A stretch of DNA of 64,000 nt from Desulfovibrio subterraneus (lineage in GTDB: Bacteria; Desulfobacterota; Desulfovibrionia; Desulfovibrionales; Desulfovibrionaceae), in assembly GCF_013340285.1 (NCBI RefSeq), contig NZ_BLVO01000016.1, positions 733,021 to 797,020 of the forward strand, written 5' to 3'. This document shows positions 6,411 to 15,152 of the stretch, one piece after another. Within the stretch, counting starts at the first letter, position 1; every line of letters begins with the position of its first letter. Position numbers and translations under genes: made by a program. The notes under the pieces were generated by a model. It did no database searches and was not told the origin of the DNA. It saw only the letters and a list, made by a program, of their open reading frames with translations.

Positions 6411-9050
6411 ATGAGCATAGTGAGCAGAAGAAATTCCCATTCACTGAGTGTGCCGTTTCTGGCCGGTTTCAGGCAGGCGTCTCTGCGCACCCGTCTTCTG
6501 GTGATTCTGGTGCCGCTCATCGCCCTTGTTCTGGCTGTGACCGGAATCGTCTCCTATCTCGTGACCTACGATTATGTGACCATCGCATTGCGCAGAAACG
6601 CAATGGTGCACAACCTGGCAACAGCTGAAGCCTTGCGCAATGTGCTTGAAGAAAGTCGCAAAGATGTGAGTATTGTTGCTCAGCAGGGTCTTGCGCGAGA
6701 TGGGATGCGCGATTATTTATCGCGCAAAGCAGAGGCTGGCGGCGGCAGGTACCTTGCCGCAGGCATGGTCAGAAAGGATGGCGGCTGCACGCTGATGATG
6801 TCCACCGCCAAGGGGGGCTTTGTCGATATTCCGGAGGCCGAAGCGGAGGATATGAAGCCTTCGCCCCACTCCATCCTCCAGCGCGTGCGGCACCTGCCGG
6901 ATGGGCATGTCTGGCTCTCCGAGGTGATGACCATGCGGTTCACCGATCCGGAAAGCCCGGATATGACAGGCAGGCTTGAGATTCCGGCCGTCATGCTGGC
7001 TGCGGTGAGCGATGTTGCGGGCGAGCGCCTTGTCTATTTTGTTGTGCTGGATGCCCGTATCCTCCGCAATGTCCTTTCGCTTTACGGTTCTGAAAAGTCG
7101 CCCATCAGGGCCTTTGTCCGCACGCAGGAAGTCCGCTACAGCTATCTTTTCAACATGTCCGGGTGGATTTTGTTCCAGTCGGAATCTGTCGATACTCCCG
7201 ATGTTCCCCTTTCTACCTACCTTGCCAGGTCTTCCAAGGTTGGCACGCTTGGCCTGCCCGAACTGGATTGCGCCTTCCGCCCCGAGGCGGACGACCGCTT
7301 CTGGCACATGCTCGGCGAAGTACGGCAGGGGCGGCAGGGCGTGCTTGAAGACCTGCGCCCGCCATATCTGACCGAAACCATGAAGGAGATTGCCACTGCC
7401 TATGCGCCGGTTTCCTTCCGTCCGGCACCGGATGCTGCTCCCTATATATGGGGTGGAATAGCCTACTATGATGTGAGCCGCCTGACTGTTGCGGCCGGCT
7501 ACAAGCATATCGACATCATGTTCATTGTGGTGATTGCAGCCTGTGTGCTGGCAACGCTGCTTATCTATTTCGTTTCCGGCATGCTTACCCGCTCACTGCG
7601 GGGGATCACCCGCGCGGCAGAGGCCATGCACGATACGGGCGATCTTGGCCCCATTAACGTGGCCGCACAGGGGTATGAAGCCCGCATGCTGGAGAAGGCC
7701 ATCAATTCCATGCTGAAGCGCATGCGGGCGCAACTGGACGAGATACAGTGCAAAGATAACGCCATCCGCGCGGTGGGCATGAAGGAAGCCGTGCCGCTGG
7801 AAACCTTTTTCATCCGGCCCTCCGAGCTTGCAGAACGGGTGCCGCAGATCATAGGCGGCGGTGCAACGCTCGATGCTTTGCGCCGCAATATCCTTAAAGC
7901 CGCTCAGGTGGACGTGGATGTGCTTATCGTGGGCGAGACCGGCACCGGCAAGCAGCTGACCGCAGAGGCAATACATTGCAACAGCGTCCGCGCTGAATAT
8001 CCTTTCATCTCAATCAATTGCGGCGAGCTTGATGAAAATCTGCTCATAGATACCCTTTTCGGGCATGTGAAAGGTGCGTTCACCGAGGCAAGAAACGACC
8101 GTCCCGGTGCGTTCCGTGAAGCGGATGGCGGTACTCTTTTCCTCGATGAAATCCAGCTTGCGTCGCCCAAGGTACAGCAGTCCCTGCTGCGTGCGCTGGC
8201 CATGCGGGTTATCAAGCCGCTTGGCAGCGACAGGGAGGTGCCGGTCAATGTGCGCGTCATTGCCGCGACAAACGTTGATCTGCGTGCCCTGTTTGCAGAC
8301 GGGCGGTTTCGTGAAGACCTTTACTTCCGGCTCAATGTCATCACCATTGCCACGCCCCCGTTGCGCAATCATCCGGAAAATATCCTGCCCATTGCCGCGT
8401 ACTATCTGTGCGAAGCAGGAAAACAGGCGGGCAGGGAATCGCTGGCGCTCAGCCGCGGGGCCGTGGAAAAGCTCATGGCCTACCGGTGGCCGGGCAATAT
8501 CCGCGAACTGAAAAATGCCATTATCCGCGCAGCAGTCATGACCAATCATGACGTTATTCAGGCGGATTGCCTGCTCCTTGACGGGCGGGAGGAAAACTGG
8601 ACTACGCCGGATGCTGACCGCGCAAACGAAGGTGGAGGACATGAAGCATCATGGATGACTTCCTCCCCGTCTTCTTCCGCGTCTGCCAACTCGTCAGCCA
8701 ACGCGTCTTCCTCCGGCGTTGCTTCCGAAGCCCTGTCCGGTGCAGCCTCTGCGGAGACCGACAGGCAATCACACCGGCCTTCCTATGCGGAGAGCAGCGC
8801 AGCACGCGAACCCGCACCCGAAGTTCTTCGCGAACCAGAGGGGCTGAACCCGCGGCAGCAGCTTGCATGGCGCATTCTTGCCCGCAAGGGAACGATCACA
8901 CGACGGGAGTATGAAGAGGCCGTGGAGGGTGACATTGCTCCGCGCACAGCATTGTATGATCTGCAGGATATGGTCAGGCGGCAGGTAGTTGAACGTGTGG
9001 GCAGCGGCCCGGGAACCGTGTATCGCCTCAAGAGGCCCCCGTCGCGGTAA
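6411..9050 (+). CDS. membrane-bound sigma-54-dependent activator with extracytoplasmic sensor
   Basis: 879 residues from the ATG at 6411, chosen for its GGGAGAAG site; an ATG at 6348 is also in frame. Order: membrane helix about 30-52, extracytoplasmic sensor region to about 360, second helix about 367-388, HAMP about 390-445, AAA+ domain with Walker A GETGTGKQ (about 508) and Walker B GGTLFLDEIQ. The sigma-54 contact loop reads GAFTEA instead of GAFTGA. There is no receiver domain, and the C-terminus is not a Fis-type helix-turn-helix: after a Ser/Ala-rich linker it ends in a winged-helix-like segment (about 810-875). Such a protein senses outside the cytoplasm and activates sigma-54 promoters without a separate kinase. 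Candidate targets are the promoters at 6253 and 18,270. The PEP-synthase-like gene follows 15 bases later. Confidence 0.85.
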   Translation: MSIVSRRNSHSLSVPFLAGFRQASLRTRLLVILVPLIALVLAVTGIVSYLVTYDYVTIALRRNAMVHNLATAEALRNVLEESRKDVSIVAQQGLARDGMRDYLSRKAEAGGGRYLAAGMVRKDGGCTLMMSTAKGGFVDIPEAEAEDMKPSPHSILQRVRHLPDGHVWLSEVMTMRFTDPESPDMTGRLEIPAVMLAAVSDVAGERLVYFVVLDARILRNVLSLYGSEKSPIRAFVRTQEVRYSYLFNMSGWILFQSESVDTPDVPLSTYLARSSKVGTLGLPELDCAFRPEADDRFWHMLGEVRQGRQGVLEDLRPPYLTETMKEIATAYAPVSFRPAPDAAPYIWGGIAYYDVSRLTVAAGYKHIDIMFIVVIAACVLATLLIYFVSGMLTRSLRGITRAAEAMHDTGDLGPINVAAQGYEARMLEKAINSMLKRMRAQLDEIQCKDNAIRAVGMKEAVPLETFFIRPSELAERVPQIIGGGATLDALRRNILKAAQVDVDVLIVGETGTGKQLTAEAIHCNSVRAEYPFISINCGELDENLLIDTLFGHVKGAFTEARNDRPGAFREADGGTLFLDEIQLASPKVQQSLLRALAMRVIKPLGSDREVPVNVRVIAATNVDLRALFADGRFREDLYFRLNVITIATPPLRNHPENILPIAAYYLCEAGKQAGRESLALSRGAVEKLMAYRWPGNIRELKNAIIRAAVMTNHDVIQADCLLLDGREENWTTPDADRANEGGGHEASWMTSSPSSSASANSSANASSSGVASEALSGAASAETDRQSHRPSYAESSAAREPAPEVLREPEGLNPRQQLAWRILARKGTITRREYEEAVEGDIAPRTALYDLQDMVRRQVVERVGSGPGTVYRLKRPPSR

Positions 9051-9065
9051 CGCAAGGAAGGTATC

Positions 9066-11633
9066 ATGCGCAGTCTTTCGTCCATGTTGTCACGGCTGTT
9101 CGGCAGGGGAACCCCTGCAGGAGCGACAAACGAACAGGCTGCGGACCTGTTCGGCAGACGCTACAACGCTTTTCGCGACCTTCTGGAATCCAACTCCGAG
9201 CTGCTCGGCATTATCAGCGGGCTGCAGGAGATGCTGGACGGCGAGACCGTATTTGGCCGTCCCTTCATATCCACTCAGACTTCCCGTCTGCTATTCCATG
9301 CCACGCGCATGGTTTCCAGCCTCGATACGCTTTCGGGCGGCCGCTATCCCGACCTGGCCGTGGCGCTTGCCCGCATCCGCGGTGAGATGGATGCGCTGGT
9401 CACGCAGCCGCGCCACAGCGGTGCCACTCCCTATGTATTGCCCCTGTCGCAGCTTTCACGCCTTGCGCTCGATACGGTGGGGGCAAAGGCGGCAAACCTT
9501 GGTGAACTGAAACGGCTTGGCCTGCCTGTGCCGGAAGGCTTTGCCGTGAGCACGGCAGGGTTTGACGCCTTCATGGGTCACGAAGGCCTGCTCGACGATA
9601 TTCTCCGCAGGGCGCGGGAAATCATGCCGGACGATCCTGCCTCCATCCGCGAGGCTTCCGACGATATTCAGAAAATTGTGATGCAGAGTGCGCTGCCTGC
9701 CGATCTTGAGCAGGCTCTTGCCGAGGCATGGGCATCCCTTGCGGCCAGAGGTGTTACCCGTTGTGCCATGCGCAGCAGTGCCGTAGGCGAGGACGGCGAG
9801 CTTTCCTATGCCGGACAGTATGCCACAGTGCTCAACGTGGATGGCGCATCCATGGTGGAAACGTACCGGCAGGTTGTGGCCAGCCTGTTCTCTGAACGGG
9901 CCATAACCTACCGGCTGTTCATGGGCGAGCCGCTGGAAGCCTCGGCCATGAGCGTGCTGTGTCTGGAGATGGTGGATGCCGTGGCAGGGGGCGTGCTCTA
10001 TACCCGCAATCCCGTGCCATTTGCCGAGGGCGAGGAGCACATGGTGCTGGACGCCGTTTGGGGGCTGGGGGCCTACGCCGTGGACGGCGAGGTGACGCCG
10101 GACAGGTTTGTGCTTTCGCATGATGACCCGCCCCGTCTTCTCTCCTCAGCCGTGGCGGACAAGCTCCGGCAGCTGCTCATGAATCCCGAGGGCGGCGTCA
10201 CCCCCGCCGATGTGCCGCAGGATAAGCGGCAGGCTCCGTGCCTTTCGCCTGCGCAGTGCATCGAACTGGGAGCCATGGGGCTGCGTATAGAAGCGCATTA
10301 CGGGTCTGCACAGGATATTGAATGGGCACTTGGCCGTGATGGCGGGCTGGTGCTCCTGCAGGCTCGCCCGCTGAAGATGGAACTGGAACAGCAGGTGGCC
10401 TGCATTCCCGTGGCAGGGGAAACCGTGCTGCTGGAAGGGGGCGACTGTGCCGCCTCCGGCGTTGGCTGCGGCACGGTGCTGCTGCTGGATGAAGAGAATA
10501 TTCCTGCTGGCATTCCGTCCGGCACCATTCTGGTTGTCCGGCATCCCTCGCCGCGTTTCGTGCCTGTTCTCGTGCGTGCGGAAGGGCTGGTGGCAGAAAC
10601 GGGCAGCCTGACAGGGCATCTGGCATCGCTTGCACGTGAATTTCAGATTCCGGCCCTGTTCAATGCCGAAAGTGCATCCTCCGTGCTGCGGCAGGGCGAT
10701 GTGGTCACGCTGGATGCCGCCTGCGCCCGTGTGTATGCAGGCGAGGTGGCTGCCGTGCTGGAACGCAAAGCGGAAAAAATGCCTGTCATGGCAGGAACAG
10801 CCATGCTGGAACTGCTGCGCAAGATCGCAGACCTTGTCATTCCCCTGTACCTTACGGACCCTGCCTCCGGCGACTTTCGGCCCGATTCGTGCCGCACGGT
10901 GCATGACCTCATGCGGTTTGCGCACGAGGTCTGCTACAAGGAGATGTTCCGCATAAGTGACATGCTTTCCGACAAAAGCGTTTCTGCCGTGCGGTTGCAG
11001 GCGGCGCTGCCTGTTGATCTGCATGTGATTGACCTTGGCGGCGGGCTGCATGGCTCAGGCGGGTTTGTCACGCGGGAAGAGGTGCTCTCCGAACCCTTTG
11101 CCGCGCTGCTCGACGGCATGCTGGACCCTGCCGTGGCACATGGTGCCCCGCGCCCCGTCAGTCTGCAGGGATTTCTTTCCGTAATGAGCCGCCAAATGCT
11201 GGAACCGCCCACGGCAGGTGACCAGCGGTTCGGCGAGCGCAGCTATGCCATTGTTTCCGACCGGTACCTGAACTTCAGTTCACGGGTGGGCTACCATTAC
11301 AGCGTGCTGGATGCCTTTTGCGGGCAGGCGATGGACAGCAACTATGTGCATTTCGAATTCAAGGGCGGTGCGGCGGGTGAGGAACGCCGCAGCAGGCGGG
11401 TGCAGGCGCTTGCCCGCATTCTCTCCGCTCTGGGGTTTGTGCTTGAGGTGCGGGGTGACCGTGTTGTGGCCCGCTTCCGCAAGTATGACAGGGAAGAGAC
11501 AGTGGAACGCATAACCGCGCTGGGCAGGCTGCTGATTTATTCGCGCCAGATGGATATGCTCATGCACGACGATGCCTCGGTGCAGATGGCCGCAGAGCAT
11601 TTCATAAACGGTGAGTATCGCCGGTTTTCGTGA
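9066..11633 (+). CDS. PEP-synthase-like protein: ATP-grasp plus phosphohistidine domain, no PEP-binding barrel
   Basis: 855 residues. A helical N-terminal domain (1-130) is followed by a PEP/pyruvate-binding ATP-grasp domain (about 135-455; VGAKAANLGELKRLGLPVP, CAMRSSAVGEDGELSYAGQY, AQDIEWAL and LLQARPL are typical of PPDK_N). Then comes a mobile phosphohistidine domain (about 470-565) with SLTGHLASLAREFQIPALF, whose His-518 takes the place of the phosphorylated histidine. The last 280 residues are an unfamiliar domain in place of the PEP-utilising TIM barrel, so classical PEP synthesis is unlikely. The architecture recalls rifampin phosphotransferase: ATP phosphorylates the histidine, which then modifies something bound by the third domain. 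It has a paralogue at 15,149-17,782 with the same order. The substrate is unknown. Confidence 0.8.
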   Translation: MRSLSSMLSRLFGRGTPAGATNEQAADLFGRRYNAFRDLLESNSELLGIISGLQEMLDGETVFGRPFISTQTSRLLFHATRMVSSLDTLSGGRYPDLAVALARIRGEMDALVTQPRHSGATPYVLPLSQLSRLALDTVGAKAANLGELKRLGLPVPEGFAVSTAGFDAFMGHEGLLDDILRRAREIMPDDPASIREASDDIQKIVMQSALPADLEQALAEAWASLAARGVTRCAMRSSAVGEDGELSYAGQYATVLNVDGASMVETYRQVVASLFSERAITYRLFMGEPLEASAMSVLCLEMVDAVAGGVLYTRNPVPFAEGEEHMVLDAVWGLGAYAVDGEVTPDRFVLSHDDPPRLLSSAVADKLRQLLMNPEGGVTPADVPQDKRQAPCLSPAQCIELGAMGLRIEAHYGSAQDIEWALGRDGGLVLLQARPLKMELEQQVACIPVAGETVLLEGGDCAASGVGCGTVLLLDEENIPAGIPSGTILVVRHPSPRFVPVLVRAEGLVAETGSLTGHLASLAREFQIPALFNAESASSVLRQGDVVTLDAACARVYAGEVAAVLERKAEKMPVMAGTAMLELLRKIADLVIPLYLTDPASGDFRPDSCRTVHDLMRFAHEVCYKEMFRISDMLSDKSVSAVRLQAALPVDLHVIDLGGGLHGSGGFVTREEVLSEPFAALLDGMLDPAVAHGAPRPVSLQGFLSVMSRQMLEPPTAGDQRFGERSYAIVSDRYLNFSSRVGYHYSVLDAFCGQAMDSNYVHFEFKGGAAGEERRSRRVQALARILSALGFVLEVRGDRVVARFRKYDREETVERITALGRLLIYSRQMDMLMHDDASVQMAAEHFINGEYRRFS

Positions 11634-11763
11634 TGGAGTGGCGGCACCTGCGTGCTGTCGGTGTATGCTGTCGCGTATTGTCGGGCGTTTTCGGCACGAT
11701 AGCGTTGCCGGTTGCCAGGGCGTAAAAGGGCTGGGTGTGGACGCTGCGCAGTAGCGGGAAGGA

Positions 11764-12180
11764 CTAGGCCTTACCCTTGCTGTTGGTAAAGGTGCCTGTG
11801 CGTTGTTCCCTCGTGCGCTCGTAAACCCTGTGGATGCGCTCGGCAAGTTCATCTGTGGTGCAGGGCTTGAGCAGATATTCTGCGGCCCCGCAGTGATAGC
11901 CTTGAACAGCCTGATCCACGCAGGCATGCCCGGTGAGGATGATGCAGGCTGGCGGCTCGGGCATTTCGCGGATGCAGCGAACCGTCTCTGTGCCGTCCAT
12001 GCCCGGCATGCGCATGTCCACAACGCACACATCCACGGTTTCGGTTTTCAGCAGGGTAAGTGCTTTGGTGCCATCTTCGGCGGCGAACACGGAAAAGCCC
12101 CGCAGAGAGAGAAGCCGTTGCAGATTCTCCCTGAAACGCAACTCGTCATCCACAATCAATACACGAATATTCTGGGCCAT
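11764..12180 (-). CDS. single-domain response regulator
   Basis: 138 residues, a lone CheY-like receiver: acidic pair DDE at 11-13, phospho-acceptor Asp-55 in VVDMRMPG, Thr in IILTGHA and Lys in YLLKPC. There is no output domain; about 20 polar residues trail. It starts one base after the stop of the soluble kinase gene, its likely partner, and is last in the minus-strand signalling operon. It converges on the PEP-synthase-like gene at 9066 with no obvious terminator in the 130-base gap. Confidence 0.9.
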   Translation of the reverse strand: MAQNIRVLIVDDELRFRENLQRLLSLRGFSVFAAEDGTKALTLLKTETVDVCVVDMRMPGMDGTETVRCIREMPEPPACIILTGHACVDQAVQGYHCGAAEYLLKPCTTDELAERIHRVYERTREQRTGTFTNSKGKA

Positions 12181-12181
12181 A

Positions 12182-13009
12182 TCATTTCCTTCCGCGTTTG
12201 CGGGCCGGTGTTTCCGGTGTGGGAGACGTGGCGTTTTTGCCTGCTTCCCTGCCGGTATCCTTAACGGGGAAATGCGCTATGAATTCCGCGCCAAGCCCCT
12301 GCGTGCTGCCCACTTCGATAAATCCGCCCAGCTTGCTGACAATGGATGCCGTGATGGTAAGGCCAAGGCCGGACCCCACACCGGGCTGTTTGGTCGTGTA
12401 AAAGGGGTTGAAGATGCGGGCAATGTCTTCAGCCGGAATGCCGCAGCCGTTATCCCGCACGGAAAGCACCCAGAAATCCGTGCCTTCGTGCCGGACGGTG
12501 ACGTGGATTTCGCCCTTGTCGGTTATGGCCTGTGCGGCATTATTCAGCAGGTTGAGCACCACCTGCCGCAGCAGCGGCGGATCAGTTGTGATGCCGAGGG
12601 CAGATTTGGGGTAATGGCGCTGGATGGTTATGCCTTTCTTGCGGACCTCACGTTCCATGAGCGTGACCATGCCGTCTACCAGCGAAGTGGCATCCGCTTT
12701 TTGCGGAATGGGCGATTTTGTGGAAGCGAGTGAAAGCAGGCTGTGGATGATTTCTGCGCAGCGGTCCACCTGATTTTGGATCTGCCTGAGCGATTCGTCC
12801 GATTCAGGCGTAACCCCGCCGCTCTGGCCAAGATGATGGCGCAGCAGTTCAACCTCCTGCCCGATGATGCCGAGCGGGGTGTTGATTTCGTGGGCTATGC
12901 CCAGCGCAATTTCGCCCAGCGCCGCCAGCCGGTGTGACCGCATGAGCGGCTCCTGAATGAAGCCCAGCTCATCCTGGCGCGCCATGCGTACTGTCTGCCA
13001 CGTGCTCAT
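12182..13009 (-). CDS. soluble sensor histidine kinase
   Basis: 275 residues with no membrane segment. HisKA H-box GIAHEINTPLGII (about residue 40), then HATPase with N box LLNNAAQAI, G1 box RDNGCGIP, and G2 GSGLGLTIT. With only about 30 residues before the H-box, it lacks an input domain of its own and probably takes signals by protein contact. It overlaps the upstream response regulator by four bases (ATGA) and is followed one base later by another, so it is enclosed by its candidate partners in one operon. Confidence 0.9.
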   Translation of the reverse strand: MSTWQTVRMARQDELGFIQEPLMRSHRLAALGEIALGIAHEINTPLGIIGQEVELLRHHLGQSGGVTPESDESLRQIQNQVDRCAEIIHSLLSLASTKSPIPQKADATSLVDGMVTLMEREVRKKGITIQRHYPKSALGITTDPPLLRQVVLNLLNNAAQAITDKGEIHVTVRHEGTDFWVLSVRDNGCGIPAEDIARIFNPFYTTKQPGVGSGLGLTITASIVSKLGGFIEVGSTQGLGAEFIAHFPVKDTGREAGKNATSPTPETPARKRGRK

Positions 13010-13410
13010 TGTGCCCTCAATCGTTCCATGTGCAGTTTGCGCCGTTCATAGGCGCTGCGGATTTTGGCTTCCAATTCGTCTATGGCGTAGGGTTTCATGG
13101 CGTAGTCGTATGCGCCGTATTTAAGGCTCTGTATGCCGGATTCCACTGAACCGTGCCCTGTCAGCAGAATCACTTCGACGGTGGGCACCTGCCGTTTGAG
13201 CTGAATAAGCGTTTCCATGCCGTCCATGCCCGGCATCTTCAGGTCCAGCACAACGACATCCACGGGAATTTCATGCACCCTTTTGAGTGCGGTCAGCCCG
13301 TCGTGCGCCTCGAAAACTTCCATGCCCCGTTTGCCGAAGCGTTTGGAAAAATAGAGGCGGAAGTCGTCCTCGTCATCCACTACGAGTACCTTTATACCTG
13401 TCCTGTCCAT
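13006..13410 (-). CDS. single-domain response regulator
   Basis: 134 residues from the ATG at 13,410, which has GGGAGG eight bases upstream; the longer reading from 13,497 lacks one. Receiver residues are DDED (12-15), Asp-56 in VVLDLKMPG, and the switch region VILLTGHGSVESGI and YAMKP. No output domain. It lies between the two histidine kinase genes of the operon and overlaps the soluble kinase by four bases. It presumably relays or sinks phosphate inside this system. Confidence 0.9.
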   Translation of the reverse strand: MDRTGIKVLVVDDEDDFRLYFSKRFGKRGMEVFEAHDGLTALKRVHEIPVDVVVLDLKMPGMDGMETLIQLKRQVPTVEVILLTGHGSVESGIQSLKYGAYDYAMKPYAIDELEAKIRSAYERRKLHMERLRAQ

Positions 13411-13493
13411 CGGGCCTCCCGTTGTGATCCCGATACATGGTGAATATTCAGGGCCGGTCTGCCGTTGCCATGGGTATTTGCAACGGCTCATCA

Positions 13494-15152
13494 TCATGCC
13501 GTTTCAGCCAGAGGCAGCAGCACGGAGAACGTGGTGCCCGTTTCCGGTGAGCTTTCCACCCGTATGTTGCCGCCCATTTTTTCGACAATGCCGTAGGATA
13601 TGGCCAGTCCCAGTCCTGTTCCCTCGCCTGCGGCCTTGGTCGTGAAGAAGGGGTCGAATATCTTGTCGATGATCTGCGGCGGAATGCCGGGGCCGGAGTC
13701 CATGAAGTCTATCTGCGCAAAGCCCGCCGTGGGCGCGACCTGCGTGCGTATGCGTATGGTGCCGTCATGCCCCACCGCGTCTATGGCGTTGTCCAGCAGG
13801 TTGAGAAATACCTGCTGCACCTGCGAGGGGTCTATGCGGACCGGGGGCAGCGCGCTGTCGAGCGACCGTTCTATGGTGATGTTCCGGTGCAGGGCTTCGT
13901 TTTCCAGAAACGCCACGGTTTCATCCACCAGCGCGTTGGCGTTCACATGTTCCTTTACCGGTTCCATGCGGCGGCCGAACCCGAGCATGCGGTGGGTTAT
14001 GCCGCGCGCGCGTTCTATGTATGCGTCGATGCGGGTGAGCACCTTGCGGATTTCATCGCGGTCCGGCTCTTCGTTTTCGTCCGGGTCCAGCAGGTCGTGC
14101 AGCCAGCCTGCAGCTTCGCGTATCAGGGTGAGCGGGTTGTTGAGCTCGTGCGCCACGCCTGCCGCCATTTTGCCCAGTGCCGCCATCTTGCTCTGATGCA
14201 GCAACGAGGCATCAAGCCGTGCCGCCTCCATGTCCGCCTTGCGGATGTGGGCCACCAGCAGCCTGCTGGTAGTTATGGTGCCTATGACGATAATGATGAT
14301 GCCGATGGAGCAGAGCAGCAGCACATCCGTCTTGGTGCTCAGCAGCGGGCTCATCTCCTCTGCCACATCGTCGGTAATGACCAGCAGCCATGGGGCATTT
14401 TCCAGCCACGACATGCCTATCATGCCCGGTCTGCCGTGCATGGTCTCGTTATGTACCCGTATGCCGCGAAACCGCTCAACGGATGTTAACGGAGCGGGTG
14501 CCATCGGGCCGCCGCTGAAGCGTGATGCCGTCTGCAGTTCCATCTTGTCGTTGACGAGAAAGGCGTCGCCGCGGCTGCCGCTTTGCACGCTCTGCACCAG
14601 TGCGTTGAAGACGTTCATGTCTATGGTGGCACGCAGAATCCATGTTTTTTCCCCTTCATCACGCCGGATGGCGATGACGAAGTGCGGAAAACGGCGCTGC
14701 CCCATGAAGACGTTGCTGACGTAGACACCGCGCAGCAGCACCTCATGAAACCATTCGGCATCGCTGTAGTTGGCCGTGCGCAGTTGATACGGCCCTTCGT
14801 AGGCTACATGTCTTCCCTGCTCGTCGATCACGCCCATATCCACGAACGAGGCATTGGCGTGCGAGGCGGTTTCGCGGAACAGCCTTCGCAGGTACCCGGG
14901 AGATGTGAGGGTTTCGTAATCATGTATTCCGGCCAGCGTCTGCAGGATGGAGCGTTTTTCTTCCAGAAACAGATCTATGGCCATGCGCTTGTTTTCAACC
15001 GTGGCGCGAAGGTTTTCCCTGATCTTGCTGTTGTAGGTTTCCGAGAACTGAATATAGATGAAGACCGCCAGCGAAAGCAGCGGTATGACGGCAAACACGA
15101 GGGAAATGCCTGCAATGCGGCCGAACAGTTTCGAATACTTTGCTTCGATCAC
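13494..15152 (-). CDS. membrane sensor histidine kinase with extracytoplasmic (Cache-like) domain
   Basis: 552 residues from a GTG at 15,152, which overlaps the stop of the PEP-synthase-like gene (GTGA) and has GGAGGG upstream; an in-frame ATG at 15,305 would add a low-complexity tail. A membrane helix at about 10-35, an extracytoplasmic sensor of about 230 residues that looks like a double-Cache domain (FVDMGVIDEQGRHVAYEGPY), and a second helix (VLLLCSIGIIIIVIGTI) lead to HisKA with AHELNNPLTLI (His about 330) and a HATPase ending in GTGLGLAIS. It senses a small extracellular or periplasmic ligand. Translational coupling to the PEP-synthase-like gene implies one functional unit. Confidence 0.9.
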   Translation of the reverse strand: MIEAKYSKLFGRIAGISLVFAVIPLLSLAVFIYIQFSETYNSKIRENLRATVENKRMAIDLFLEEKRSILQTLAGIHDYETLTSPGYLRRLFRETASHANASFVDMGVIDEQGRHVAYEGPYQLRTANYSDAEWFHEVLLRGVYVSNVFMGQRRFPHFVIAIRRDEGEKTWILRATIDMNVFNALVQSVQSGSRGDAFLVNDKMELQTASRFSGGPMAPAPLTSVERFRGIRVHNETMHGRPGMIGMSWLENAPWLLVITDDVAEEMSPLLSTKTDVLLLCSIGIIIIVIGTITTSRLLVAHIRKADMEAARLDASLLHQSKMAALGKMAAGVAHELNNPLTLIREAAGWLHDLLDPDENEEPDRDEIRKVLTRIDAYIERARGITHRMLGFGRRMEPVKEHVNANALVDETVAFLENEALHRNITIERSLDSALPPVRIDPSQVQQVFLNLLDNAIDAVGHDGTIRIRTQVAPTAGFAQIDFMDSGPGIPPQIIDKIFDPFFTTKAAGEGTGLGLAISYGIVEKMGGNIRVESSPETGTTFSVLLPLAETA

